Part shown: in pieces, positions 8,892 to 17,437 of the stretch
How the letters are laid out: each line of letters opens with the position of its first letter
Position numbering within the stretch: position 1 is the first letter of the stretch
Notes under the pieces: model-generated
Told to the model about the DNA's origin: nothing
Databases searched by the model: none
What the model saw: the letters and a program-made list of their open reading frames with translations, nothing else
Translations under genes and position numbers: made by a program
Source: Nocardioidaceae bacterium SCSIO 66511
GTDB taxonomy: Bacteria; Actinomycetota; Actinomycetes; Propionibacteriales; Nocardioidaceae
Length of the DNA stretch: 64,000 nucleotides
Direction of reading: 5' to 3'
Assembly (NCBI GenBank): GCA_023100825.1
Contig: CP095846.1
Span: 3,038,001 to 3,102,000, forward strand

Positions 8892-9794
8892 TCAATCATC
8901 ACCCACGAGCGCGGTGACGTATCGCGTACGGCCGATGCGGTCGAGGGCTTCATCCTCGAGTCGGCGCGCGACATGCCGGGTGATGCCGAGCCGCGTCGCG
9001 GCCTGCGCCAACGTCAACGGCGAGCCGTCGAAGCCGAACCGCAACCGGATGAGTGAGCGGTCGGGCTCGACGAGCTCGGCGATGATCGACTCGAGACGTC
9101 GGCGGGTCTCTCGTCGATGCGCTACCACCCAGGGGTCGTCGGCGTCGCCCATCAGCTCATCTGCCGTCTCATCGCCGAACTCGAGCGACAGGAGCGGCTG
9201 GTCGGAGCGCATCAGGTCTTCGACGCGATGCTCGCTCAACCCGACCGCCGCGGCGATCTCACTCGAGGTGCCGGGCACACCTGTCGCCTCTTCAATCGCA
9301 TCACGGGCCTTGCGGCAGCGGTTGAGCTGCTCGTACGACTGCTGCGGCACCCGAATCGTGCGGTGCTCCGGGATCGCCCGCGAGATCGCCTGCCGGATCC
9401 ACCACGTCGCGTACGTGGAGAAGCGGAAGCCGAGCGACTCGTCGTACTTCTCGACAGCGCGCATCAGCCCGACGTTGCCCTCCTGGACCAGATCGAGCAA
9501 CGGGACCTGGCGTACGCCGATGCGGCGCGCCAGCGTGACCACGAGTCGCAGGTTCGCGCTGATCATCGCGCTCCGCGCGGCATCTCCAGCGGCGACTGCG
9601 GCTCGCAGCTCTTCCTCGTCGCCGCCGGTCGACGCCGCGAGCCGACGTCGCGCACGCTGGCCGGCAGCCACCAACGCGCCGAGCCGGCGCTCGTCTCGCG
9701 GAGACAACAGCGGGATCCGCCCGATCGCGTTCAGGTACGCGTGGAGCCCCGGATCCGTCGTGTCGTACGTGGTGCGTGCCGTCTCGCCGGCCAT
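8892..9794 (-). CDS. Sigma-70 family alternative sigma factor (group 2-like)
   Basis: A 300-residue sigma factor. Region 1.2 is [18 protein letters not shown]. Region 2 is well kept ([48 protein letters not shown]), and region 3 follows [12 protein letters not shown]. Region 4.2 is less usual: [19 protein letters not shown] instead of the common TxERIRQIE, which may alter -35 recognition. Region 1.1 is absent, so it is not the primary sigma factor. ATG at 9794 has GGGGAGG five bases upstream; the longer open frame upstream is not supported. It follows a universal stress protein gene, in keeping with a stress role (inferred). Confidence 0.88.
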   Translation of the reverse strand: MAGETARTTYDTTDPGLHAYLNAIGRIPLLSPRDERRLGALVAAGQRARRRLAASTGGDEEELRAAVAAGDAARSAMISANLRLVVTLARRIGVRQVPLLDLVQEGNVGLMRAVEKYDESLGFRFSTYATWWIRQAISRAIPEHRTIRVPQQSYEQLNRCRKARDAIEEATGVPGTSSEIAAAVGLSEHRVEDLMRSDQPLLSLEFGDETADELMGDADDPWVVAHRRETRRRLESIIAELVEPDRSLIRLRFGFDGSPLTLAQAATRLGITRHVARRLEDEALDRIGRTRYVTALVGDD

Positions 9795-9918
9795 CGTTGC
9801 CTCCCCGATCGTGTCGTCGCGCCAAGTCTCGACCGAGGACTGCGGAGGCAAAAGCGTCATCAGGCCGCCTGTGGACCGACTCTCGTACGGCGGCGACCGA
9901 CTGTGGAGCTCCCTGTGG

Positions 9919-10812
9919 TTAGCGCACGATCTCCACAGGGCAGGTGGCATGCTGCAACACCGATTGGCTCACGGAGCCGAGCAGCAAACCCTTGAAGCCG
10001 CCGCGGCCGCGCGACCCGACGACCACAACCGACCCTTCGACCGCCTGAGCGAGGATGGCCTTGGCCGGGTGATCACGTACGAAGCGACGGTGCACACTCA
10101 CCTCGGGATAGCGCTCATCCCAGCCGTCGAGCGCCTCGTCGAACAACCGGGACTCCTCCTGTTCGATGACCTCGACGTCGTAGACCGTCGGCAGCGGATC
10201 GTACGGTCCGGTCGAGACCGGGTCGGTCCAGCCGTGTACGGCGATGAGATCGGTGTCGAGGTCCTGGGCCCGGTCGAACGCGCGCTCGACGGCACGACCC
10301 GAGGCATCCGACCCGTCGACTCCGACGATCACCGGACCCGTGAGCCGAGGGTCACGGGCTTGGTCAGCGTCCCCGGCGCCCGATGGGACAACGAGGACAG
10401 GGCATGCGGCGTGCGCTGCGACCTGAACGGTGACCGAACCGAGCAGGAGGCCCTTGAACCCGCCGAGTCCGCGCGAACCGAGCACGATGAGGCTCGCCGA
10501 TTCGGACTCGCTCCGCAGCGCAGGCGCCGGTGGACTCGTCGCCAGAGCCGTCGACACGGTGAGGCCAGGGTGGCGCTCGGTCACGTACGCAGCCGCTTCG
10601 GAGAGCACCCTCTCCGCCTCGGCACGGAGGTAGTCCAAGGTGCCGGCCTCGAGGATGACTTCGGGCGCGGCGTACGCCTGCGACAAGATGAGCACGTGCA
10701 CGATTCGTAGCGGTGCGCCGCTACGAGCCGCCTCGACGGCCGCCACGTCGAGCGCCGGCTGACTCGTTGCGGATCCGTCCGTTCCGACGACGATCGGCCG
10801 CATTTCGTCCAT
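9919..10812 (-). CDS. Universal stress protein with two UspA domains
   Basis: A 297-residue cytoplasmic protein made of two UspA domains (about 5-145 and 155-297). Each carries the ATP-binding loop: [17 protein letters not shown] in the first and [17 protein letters not shown] in the second. Each begins with the usual Asp (VVGTDGS and VGVDGSD). Tandem, ATP-binding Usps are common in actinobacteria under hypoxia or stationary phase. The start has GGGAGG six bases upstream. It sits 15 bases after dnaG and 124 bases before the sigma factor. Confidence 0.93.
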   Translation of the reverse strand: MDEMRPIVVGTDGSATSQPALDVAAVEAARSGAPLRIVHVLILSQAYAAPEVILEAGTLDYLRAEAERVLSEAAAYVTERHPGLTVSTALATSPPAPALRSESESASLIVLGSRGLGGFKGLLLGSVTVQVAAHAACPVLVVPSGAGDADQARDPRLTGPVIVGVDGSDASGRAVERAFDRAQDLDTDLIAVHGWTDPVSTGPYDPLPTVYDVEVIEQEESRLFDEALDGWDERYPEVSVHRRFVRDHPAKAILAQAVEGSVVVVGSRGRGGFKGLLLGSVSQSVLQHATCPVEIVR

Positions 10813-10827
10813 GGTGTCCTCCCTTGT

Positions 10828-12699
10828 CTACGCCACTCCCCCGACGGCGCGCTCCCGCAACGTACGGCGCTGCTGCTCGAGAGCGACCAACTCGCCGAAC
10901 ATCCGGTTGTAGTCACTCACCTCGTCGACCGGGTTCGTGCGCTGCAACCTCGACTTGAGCTCGGCGATGCGACGGAGCGTCGTGAGCTCCTGCACCCGGG
11001 CGACGAGGGCCGACATGAGGGGTTCGGTGACGTCGCCGTTCGTGCGCAACGGCTGCGTCGCCAGTGCCGCGAGCACCGACCGCGTCGCGTCGTCGGACGC
11101 CGCGTCGCGCAGTTCGGGCACCCAAGCGGCATCGGACGCCGCCGACGGTGGGTGCTTCTCGATCAAGGTCCACACGGCCGCAGCCGTGGGATGGGCGAAG
11201 TCGTCCGCGTCGATCCCGTCGAGCCGGCCCGCGGCGACCTGCGGGTACTGCACGATCGCCTGCAGCAGTTCGCGCTCGTCGGCGAACCGCTCCTCGCCGA
11301 GCGACGGAGCATCGGGCGCCGGCGGTCGTACGTCGGCCTGCTCGCGTTGCTGCCGATCGCCACTGCCGCGTTGACCTGCGCGGCGGATCTGCGCACGTAC
11401 GTCATCGACGTCGACCCCGATCGTCGAGGCGATCTCGCGCGCGAACGCGTCGACCTTCGAACGGTCGCGGATCGCCGAGACGAGTCGGGCAGCCTCCGCC
11501 GTCGCGTCGACCCGCTGGTCGGCGCGGTCGAGGTCGTACTTGCGGGCGACGTTGGCGAGTACGAAGCGGTACAACGGCACCCGCTTGGCGATCAGCTCTC
11601 GTACGGCGGCGTCACCCTGCTGCAGCCTGAGATCGCACGGGTCGAGACCCTCGCTCTCGACCGCGACGTAGGTCTGGGCAACGAACTGCTGGTCGCCCTC
11701 GAAGGCGCGCATCGCGGCGTTCTGGCCGGCTTCGTCGCCGTCGAAGGTGAAGATGACCTCGCCACGGAACTCATCGTGATCGAGCATGAGCCGGCGCAGA
11801 ATGCGCGCGTGGTCGGGGCCGAACGCCGTGCCACAGGTTGCAATCGCGGTCGTCACACCGGCCTGATGGCAGGCCATCACATCGGTGTATCCCTCAACGA
11901 CGACGGCTTGCGATGCCTTCGAGATCGGCCGTCGGGCGAGGTCGACGCCGTACAGGACCTGGCTCTTCTTGTAGATCGGTGTCTCGGGTGTGTTGAGGTA
12001 CTTCGCCTCGATCCGGTCGTCGTCGAACAACCGTCGCGCACCGAACCCGACGACATCTCCGGCGACATCGCGGATCGGCCAGATCAGCCGGCCGCGGAAC
12101 CGGTCGTACGCTCCGCGCGACCCGGATGCGACGAGTCCGGACTTGAGCAGCTCGTCGTCGGAGAACCCGGCCGCGCGCAGGTGGGCGAGCAGCGCCTCTC
12201 CGCCGCGCGGGGCGAACCCGACGCCGAAGGTCTCGGCAGCCTCGCGGTCGAACCCGCGGTCGGTCAGGAACTGTCGGCCCGTACGCGCGTCGCTGGCCGA
12301 GGTGAGCTGCTCGACGTAGTACGCGGCGGCGCGACGGTTTGCCTCGACCAACCTCGCGCGCTGGTTCGGGTCGCGACGCGGCCCGCCCCCGCCGTCGACG
12401 TACCGCAGCTGGACGCCGACGCGACCCGCGAGCCGCTCGACCGCCTCGGTGAAGGTGATGCCTTCGACCTCCTGCAGGAATGTGAACGCATCACCCCCGG
12501 CACCGCAGCCGAAGCAGTAGTACATGCCCCGCGAGGGCGTTACGTTGAACGACGGCGACTTCTCGTCGTGGAAAGGACAGAGGCCCTTGCGGCTCCCGCC
12601 GCCGGCGTTGCGCAGCGTGACGTGCTGCTCGATCACCTCGTCGATGCGCACGCGCTCGCGTACGAGTGCGATGTCTTCGTCACGAATCCGGCCGGCCAC
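10828..12699 (-). CDS. dnaG: DNA primase DnaG
   Basis: A 623-residue primase that makes RNA primers at the replication fork. The N-terminal zinc finger is visible (CPFHDEKSPSF then YYCFGCGAGGDAF). The TOPRIM core follows with VVVEGYTDVMACHQAG and FTFDGDEAGQNAA, whose acidic residues bind metal. The last 150 residues form the DnaB-interaction region. The GTG start lies six bases after TACACT, so the mRNA may be leaderless. In relatives dgt is directly upstream of dnaG; here 613 bases of repeat DNA separate them. Confidence 0.97.
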   Translation of the reverse strand: MAGRIRDEDIALVRERVRIDEVIEQHVTLRNAGGGSRKGLCPFHDEKSPSFNVTPSRGMYYCFGCGAGGDAFTFLQEVEGITFTEAVERLAGRVGVQLRYVDGGGGPRRDPNQRARLVEANRRAAAYYVEQLTSASDARTGRQFLTDRGFDREAAETFGVGFAPRGGEALLAHLRAAGFSDDELLKSGLVASGSRGAYDRFRGRLIWPIRDVAGDVVGFGARRLFDDDRIEAKYLNTPETPIYKKSQVLYGVDLARRPISKASQAVVVEGYTDVMACHQAGVTTAIATCGTAFGPDHARILRRLMLDHDEFRGEVIFTFDGDEAGQNAAMRAFEGDQQFVAQTYVAVESEGLDPCDLRLQQGDAAVRELIAKRVPLYRFVLANVARKYDLDRADQRVDATAEAARLVSAIRDRSKVDAFAREIASTIGVDVDDVRAQIRRAGQRGSGDRQQREQADVRPPAPDAPSLGEERFADERELLQAIVQYPQVAAGRLDGIDADDFAHPTAAAVWTLIEKHPPSAASDAAWVPELRDAASDDATRSVLAALATQPLRTNGDVTEPLMSALVARVQELTTLRRIAELKSRLQRTNPVDEVSDYNRMFGELVALEQQRRTLRERAVGGVA

Positions 12700-12705
12700 A
12701 ATCGG

Positions 12706-12711
12706 AGTGTA
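12706..12711 (-). promoter_or_regulatory. Candidate -10 box for leaderless dnaG mRNA
   Basis: TACACT on the minus strand ends six bases before the dnaG GTG, the TANNNT-plus-start spacing typical of actinobacterial leaderless promoters. No convincing -35 box is seen. It lies between dnaG and palindromic element copy A, so dnaG could be transcribed independently of dgt. Confidence 0.4.
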
Positions 12712-12752
12712 GTGCGCCCGATGAGGCGCGGCGTCTCCGCTTCCGTACCGTA

Positions 12753-13285
12753 CGACTACTCGCCTGCCCGACTCGGCTTCGCTGTCGGCTTTCCGGCTTC
12801 TGCGGTGCGACTACCCGCTTGCCCGACTCCGCTCGCTGTCGGCGTTGCCGCTTCTAACCGCACGACTACCCGCTTGCCCGATTTCGGCCCGCTGTCGGCT
12901 TTCCCGCTACTCGGGCTAGGCAAAAGACGCGGCGACGCGGGAGCCGCAGCTACGATTTCGGGTTCCTTGCCGGCTAACCCGCTCTGGTCGGCTGTTGCGG
13001 GGTCGGTGGGTGGTGGTTCACCAAGTAAACATGGTGAAGTACCGCTTTGCATGGCAGGGACATCGTGCAAAGTGACACGTTGCCGTGCCCGTCGGTACGC
13101 CAGCGACTACCGGTACGGATGTGACCCCGAAAACCGAACATTAGCCCGCTCCAATATTGAAGTGGCACGTACGCCGCCAAGCAACCCGAGCCGAAGAGCC
13201 GCCTCCGCGCGTCGCCGCGTCCTTTGCCTAGCCCAAGTAGCAGCGAGAGCCGACAACGAACGCCGAGCCGGGCAGGCGGGTAGTC
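12753..13285. repeat. Composite palindromic element, copy A
   Basis: This fills the 613-base gap between dgt and dnaG, which has no gene. It has three tandem 55-bp units (12753-12807, 12808-12862, 12863-12917), each starting CGACTAC and containing CTGTCGGC. A left arm (about 12864-12975) is repeated in inverted form at 13172-13285; shared blocks include GGGCTAGGCAAA and GACGCGGCGACGCG. The roughly 195 bases between the arms hold a two-hairpin core. The right arm begins 27 bases after the dgt stop. A second copy lies at 50494-51157. No coding potential is seen; frames through it read repeat translations. Confidence 0.88.
13012..13072. other. Two-hairpin core of element copy A
   Basis: Hairpin 1: TTCACC (13017-13022) pairs with GGTGAA (13033-13038) around AAGTAAACAT, and GGT/ACC pairs again outside an internal mismatch. 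Hairpin 2: CTTTGCA (13045-13051) pairs perfectly with TGCAAAG (13066-13072) around a 14-base loop. The same two hairpins occur in copy B with changes that mostly keep pairing. Confidence 0.7.
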
Positions 13286-13312
13286 ACACGGACCATCCCC
13301 GCTGGGATGCGC

Positions 13313-14575
13313 TCAGAGCAGTCGCCGCGCCCAGTCGCGAGCGGAGTCGTCGGTGAGCGAGGCGACCTGGTCGACCACGACCCGCAGGCGCGCGGAGTCG
13401 TCTGCCGCGAGCTCGAAGTCGGCCGCGAACGACGCCTCCAGCACGTCGGCGCCGCGTGCTCGGCCGACGTCGACGAGGCCGTGGATCAACGCTCGTTGAT
13501 CACGCAGCTGGGTGATCCGGTCATCTGCTCGCATCACGAAGTGCGCCACGATCGCCTTCAGGACGGCGATCTCGGCGCGCGTCGGCGCGGGCACGACGAG
13601 GTCGGCCGCGTAGCGGCTCAGACCGTGGTTGCCGTACGCCTCACGCGTCGCGGCACGCGCCGACAGCGCGAACCTCCCGATCAGCGCACTCGTCAGGCTC
13701 TTCAGCGCCGCGAGGTCGCCTCGCAAGCCGGCGTACGGCGCGGTCGGCCATTCGTCCATCCCGCGCAGCCGGTCGAGCGCGGCATCAAGCTCGTCGGCGG
13801 TCGCGTCGCGTACGTACCAGTCGCGCGCCGTCTCCCACACACCATTGCGGTCGTCGTCGATCTGGTCGAGGCGCATGCGGCCGCCGACCACGGCATCCTC
13901 GAGGTCGTGTACGCAGTACGCGATGTCATCGGACAGATCCATCACCTGCGCCTCGATGCAACGCGCCCGACCTTCGGCACTCTTACGTGCCCAGCGGAAC
14001 GCGTCCAGGTCGTCCTCGTACGCCCCGAACTTGCGGATGAGCTTCGGTGAACCGTCGGCGTGCGACCCCGCTGGTGTCGGCGCATCCGAGCGCAGCCACG
14101 GGTACTTCACGCAGGCATCCATTGACGCGCGGGTGAGGTTGAGCCCGACGCTGGACCCGTCGGATGCGAACGTCTTCGGCTCGAGCCGCGCAATGATCCG
14201 CAGCGTCTGAGCATTGCCTTCGAACCCGCCGCACTCCGCCGCGGCCTGGTTGAGCGCACGCTCACCGTTGTGTCCGAACGGCGGATGCCCGAGGTCATGC
14301 GCGAGCGCCGCCGTCTCGACAAGATCCGGGTCGCAGCCGAGCGCCTTGCCGATCTCACGCGCGATCTGCGCGACCTCCAGCGAATGCGTGAGCCGGTTGC
14401 GGACGAAGTCGTTCGTCGCCGGACCGACGACCTGGGTCTTCGACGCGAGCCGACGAAGCGCGGCAGAATGCAGCACCCGCGCCCGGTCGCGCTCGAAAGG
14501 CGTGCGGTCCGGTCGCTTCGACGGCTCGGGTACGCGGCGCTCGCGCGCCTCGTCGCCGTACATGGGCTCATTCAT
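13313..14575 (-). CDS. dgt: dGTP triphosphohydrolase-like HD protein
   Basis: A 420-residue HD-domain enzyme that splits triphosphate from deoxynucleotides, chiefly dGTP. The N-terminal half shows RNRLTHSLEVAQIAREIG and ALAHDLGHPPFGHNGE, giving the His, HD pair and flanking ligands of the metal site; a later Asp is in DLSDDIAYCVHDLEDA. Length fits the type-2 family of actinobacteria, normally next to dnaG. TACTCT lies seven bases before the ATG, which suggests a leaderless transcript. Palindromic element copy A follows the stop by 27 bases. Confidence 0.93.
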   Translation of the reverse strand: MNEPMYGDEARERRVPEPSKRPDRTPFERDRARVLHSAALRRLASKTQVVGPATNDFVRNRLTHSLEVAQIAREIGKALGCDPDLVETAALAHDLGHPPFGHNGERALNQAAAECGGFEGNAQTLRIIARLEPKTFASDGSSVGLNLTRASMDACVKYPWLRSDAPTPAGSHADGSPKLIRKFGAYEDDLDAFRWARKSAEGRARCIEAQVMDLSDDIAYCVHDLEDAVVGGRMRLDQIDDDRNGVWETARDWYVRDATADELDAALDRLRGMDEWPTAPYAGLRGDLAALKSLTSALIGRFALSARAATREAYGNHGLSRYAADLVVPAPTRAEIAVLKAIVAHFVMRADDRITQLRDQRALIHGLVDVGRARGADVLEASFAADFELAADDSARLRVVVDQVASLTDDSARDWARRLL

Positions 14576-14582
14576 CGAATGC

Positions 14583-14588
14583 AGAGTA
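14583..14588 (-). promoter_or_regulatory. Candidate -10 box for leaderless dgt mRNA
   Basis: TACTCT on the minus strand ends seven bases before the dgt ATG, and no ribosome-binding sequence is visible. This matches the leaderless pattern of dnaG, ndgR and the XRE gene in this window. Confidence 0.4.
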
Positions 14589-14655
14589 TCCGCACAGCGA
14601 TCTGTTGGAGGCTCCGCTCACTCCCCGATCCCGGACACGTGCTCGCCGGGACGGC

Positions 14656-14686
14656 TTGACCTTAAGTCAACATGAGGTTTGAGACT
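14656..14686 (+). promoter_or_regulatory. MerR-type promoter with 19-nt spacer and dyad
   Basis: TTGACC (14656-14661) and GAGACT (14681-14686) are 19 bases apart. The spacer is filled by an imperfect dyad, ACCT...AGGT (14659-14678), in which 14 of 20 positions are symmetric. Overlong spacers holding a dyad are the hallmark of MerR/SoxR-family activation, in which the regulator untwists the DNA. It is 24 bases before the metallo-beta-lactamase-fold gene. No MerR-family gene is seen in the window. Confidence 0.6.
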
Positions 14687-14710
14687 TGGTGCCGATCGTG
14701 AGGAGACGCG

Positions 14711-15565
14711 ATGGATCATTCGGGTTCGGCAGGGACGACACGGCCTCTTTCCGTGTCGCAGTGCACGGTGTGCGGAGTCGAGTACGACGCGAAGGCTCTT
14801 CCGGAGGTGTGCCCCATCTGCGCAGACGAGCGGCAGTATCTGGCCGACGATCGGCGACAGCGCTGGGTCGATCCCGCGGAGTACGGCGGGATCGACGTGT
14901 TTCCCAGCGAGCCCGGGCTGTGGTCGATCGCCGTCGACGGCGGTCCCGGAATCGGCCAGCAGGCCAAGGTCATCGTGACCGAGGCAGGCAACGTGATGGT
15001 CGAAGCGCCCGCGTCAATCACCGACGAGGCGGTCGAGGCCGTGCGCGCACTCGGCCCGCTTCGGGCAATCATCGCGTCGCACCCGCACATGTACGGACTC
15101 CAGTCGCAGTGGTCCCGCGCGCTCGACGACGCCAGGGTCTACATCTCGTCCCTCGACCGGGAGTGGCTCGGTCTCACGCCATCGTCGGTTGTCATCTGGG
15201 AGAAGGAAGTCGAGCTCGTCCCGGGCGTCGTCGCCTCGCAACCGGGCGGGCACTTCCCCGGCAGCGCGGTGGTGCACTGGTCGGGGGAAGACGGCGCAGG
15301 GGTGCTGCACACCGGCGACACGGTGGCCGTCAACCCCGATGGCGAATCGCTGGCGTTCATGCGGTCCTATCCGAACCGGATCCCGCTCTCCCCAACGGTC
15401 GTCCTTCGCATCGCCGACCACATCGAGCGCTACGACTTCGACCGTATCTACGGCAACTTCGGTCGATCGATCACCCGCGATGCGAAAGCCCGAGTACGAA
15501 GGTCCGCACACCGGCACGCAGCCTGGGCGCGCGGGGACCACGACCATCTGACCGGCCCGGGCTGA
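14711..15565 (+). CDS. Metallo-beta-lactamase-fold hydrolase with N-terminal zinc ribbon
   Basis: A 284-residue protein. Residues 18-38 form a rubredoxin-like zinc ribbon (CTVCGVEYD and CPICADE). The rest looks like a metallo-beta-lactamase fold, with SHPHMYG where the HxHxDH metal motif is expected, GGHFPGSAVVHW, and HTGDT. The Asp and last His of HxHxDH are missing, so binding of two metals is doubtful. Similar proteins with SHPHxYG are known and uncharacterised. GAGGAG precedes the ATG. Expression is probably driven by the MerR-type promoter upstream. Reaction unknown. Confidence 0.75.
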   Translation: MDHSGSAGTTRPLSVSQCTVCGVEYDAKALPEVCPICADERQYLADDRRQRWVDPAEYGGIDVFPSEPGLWSIAVDGGPGIGQQAKVIVTEAGNVMVEAPASITDEAVEAVRALGPLRAIIASHPHMYGLQSQWSRALDDARVYISSLDREWLGLTPSSVVIWEKEVELVPGVVASQPGGHFPGSAVVHWSGEDGAGVLHTGDTVAVNPDGESLAFMRSYPNRIPLSPTVVLRIADHIERYDFDRIYGNFGRSITRDAKARVRRSAHRHAAWARGDHDHLTGPG

Positions 15566-15691
15566 CTCACACTTGCATCCTCTCAAACACATGCCAGGGC
15601 CAGGATGTCCTGGGATAGCGCGGGCCTGGTTGCGATCGCCCAACTGCAGGAGGCTTTCCGAGGATGACCCGCAAAACGAAGGAAGAGACGC

Positions 15692-16489
15692 ATGAAATCC
15701 ATGGCCACGGTGGACGGAGTCGACATCCCCTACGAGCAGACCGGCCACGGTCCCGGGCTGGTGCTGGTCCACGGCACCGGACCGGGGGCAGACATCGCGT
15801 TCGGACACTTGCTCGGTGATCTGCAGAAGTCCTTCACCGTGGTGATGCCGGAACTATCCGGCACGCCAGCCGTGGACGACGGCGACGCCGAGCTCACGGT
15901 CGAGCTGCTGGCCGCGCAGGTCCTTGGGGTCGCCGATGCCAGCGGATTGTCGGACTTCGTCGTCCTCGGATTCTCCCTGGGCGGCCCCGTCGCCGTCACC
16001 ATCGCGGCCACAGCGCCGGACCGGGTGAACGGCCTGGTCGTGGCGGCCAGCTGGGCCAACACAGCAGACGACCCCTACCTGTCCCTGCTCTACGACGTGT
16101 GGCTGCGGACGGCCTCCGATGCCGATGCCTTCGGCAGGTTCTCCACCCTCACCGGGTTCAGTCCGGCACACCTGGCCAGAATGCCCCATGCCGATGTCGA
16201 GGCTCTGGTGCCGAACCTGACCCCGACCTCCGCGCTTATGCGGCAGATCCGGCTGGGTTCACGCATCGACGTCACCGGGTACGCGCAGCGGGTCAGCGTC
16301 CCGACGCTACTGATCGCCGGCCGCCATGACGCGACCATCCCTGCGCACGCCGTCGCAGCACTCGCCCGGCTGATCCCCGACAGCCGCACGTCGACGCTGG
16401 ACAGCGGGCACGTGATGACGTTCGAGAGGCCGGACGAGTTCACCGAGCTCGTCTCCGACTTCGCCCTCGCGCTCCCCGGCCGGCCGTGA
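15692..16489 (+). CDS. Alpha/beta-fold hydrolase
   Basis: A 265-residue serine hydrolase. The oxyanion strand is VLVHGTGPG, the nucleophile elbow GFSLGG (Ser about residue 97), the acid is in GRHDATIP, and the His in SGHVMTFE near residue 240. There is no signal peptide, so it is cytoplasmic. GGAAGAG precedes the ATG. Substrate cannot be told from sequence; esterases, lactonases and haloperoxidase-like enzymes all share the fold. It and the XRE regulator downstream are poor in the word GTAC compared with flanking genes, which may mean a foreign origin. Confidence 0.85.
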   Translation: MKSMATVDGVDIPYEQTGHGPGLVLVHGTGPGADIAFGHLLGDLQKSFTVVMPELSGTPAVDDGDAELTVELLAAQVLGVADASGLSDFVVLGFSLGGPVAVTIAATAPDRVNGLVVAASWANTADDPYLSLLYDVWLRTASDADAFGRFSTLTGFSPAHLARMPHADVEALVPNLTPTSALMRQIRLGSRIDVTGYAQRVSVPTLLIAGRHDATIPAHAVAALARLIPDSRTSTLDSGHVMTFERPDEFTELVSDFALALPGRP

Positions 16490-16633
16490 CGGCCTGATCG
16501 CTCCCGCCGATCATCGCGCTGGCGCACGCACTGGGTCACGTCGGCCTACGCTGTCGCCTACGGCGGGTTCCTGCTGCTCGGCGGTCGGCGCGGCAGTGGT
16601 GCTGCTCAGCGGTGCTGCGGGTCGCTCCGGACG

Positions 16634-16639
16634 TAGGCT
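16634..16639 (+). promoter_or_regulatory. Candidate -10 box for leaderless XRE gene
   Basis: TAGGCT ends six bases before the ATG at 16646, and no ribosome-binding site is present. The spacing places the transcription start at or next to the A of the start codon. Confidence 0.45.
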
Positions 16640-16645
16640 TGTCCA

Positions 16646-17437
16646 ATGACCGTCAAAGGCCCGAGCCGTGTCCAACAGCTCGGTGAGTTCCTCCGCGCTC
16701 GGCGCGAGGCACTGCCCGCGCCGGCGCGCAGCCGCGCCAGGACTCCGGGCCTGCGGCGGGAAGATGTCGCGGCCCTGGGGGCCATTTCGGTGGACTACTA
16801 CACGCGGCTGGAGCAAGGCCGGGCAGCATCGATGCCCTCCCCCGCCGTCACCGACGCCTTGGCCGATGCACTCGAACTTACCGCTGCGGGGCGGGCGCAC
16901 TTGCACAGGCTGACCGGGCGCGCTGCGCCTGAAGCCACCCAAGCGGACTCGCCCGTGCCCGGGCTGGTCTTCCTGATGGACAACCTCGGCGACGTCCCCG
17001 CCCAGGTAGTCAACGACCTCGGCGACGTACTCGCCCAGAACTCCGCCGCAGATCGCCTGTTCCCCTGGATCGTCGCAGAAGGGCTGGGCCGCGCCAACGT
17101 CTACGAGCGCTGGTTCTGCCACGAGCCAGTCCGCGCCGCCTTCCCCGCCGACCAGCGCGATGCGTACTCCGCAGCGCAGGCAGGCGAACTGCGCGCGGCG
17201 GCCACTCGCCGCGACCTCGCCGGAGACCCACGCGGCCGGCAATTCGTGAGCGCTCTGATGGAACGCAGCGGCGAGTTTCAGCGCGCCTGGGACGCCCAGC
17301 ACGTCTACGACGGGCGCGACAAGCAGATCTGGACAGCCAGCAACGGCGGTTCAGCATTGCATGCCCACGTCACCGTCGACGACCACACCAATCAGCGCCT
17401 CATCGCCTTCGAGTACTCCGTCGCCAGCGACATCTAG
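16646..17437 (+). CDS. XRE-family transcriptional regulator (MmyB-like)
   Basis: A 263-residue regulator. Residues 5-80 are a helix-turn-helix domain (LGEFLRARREALPAP, GLRREDVAALGAISVDYYTRLEQGR). The remaining 180 residues match the MmyB-like ligand-binding domain that usually follows this HTH in actinobacteria and resembles a PAS fold (for example VNDLGDVLAQNSAADRLF). Such proteins often control a neighbouring reductase or hydrolase, so the preceding alpha/beta hydrolase is a possible target. Confidence 0.87.
   Translation: MTVKGPSRVQQLGEFLRARREALPAPARSRARTPGLRREDVAALGAISVDYYTRLEQGRAASMPSPAVTDALADALELTAAGRAHLHRLTGRAAPEATQADSPVPGLVFLMDNLGDVPAQVVNDLGDVLAQNSAADRLFPWIVAEGLGRANVYERWFCHEPVRAAFPADQRDAYSAAQAGELRAAATRRDLAGDPRGRQFVSALMERSGEFQRAWDAQHVYDGRDKQIWTASNGGSALHAHVTVDDHTNQRLIAFEYSVASDI

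Noticed and set aside
8881-10710. A 609-codon plus-strand frame
   Set aside because: Antisense to the sigma factor and universal stress protein; low-complexity composition and no recognisable domain.
12753-12917. CRISPR array at the 55-bp units
   Set aside because: Units abut without unique spacers, similarity runs through the whole unit, and no cas genes are present.
12753-13285. An insertion sequence or transposon
   Set aside because: No transposase frame, no clear short terminal repeats with target duplication. A non-autonomous element remains possible, so it is listed as a repeat.
11152-13356. A 734-codon plus-strand frame across dnaG and the repeat element
   Set aside because: Antisense to dnaG, which has all primase motifs. 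Long antisense frames are expected at this G+C content.
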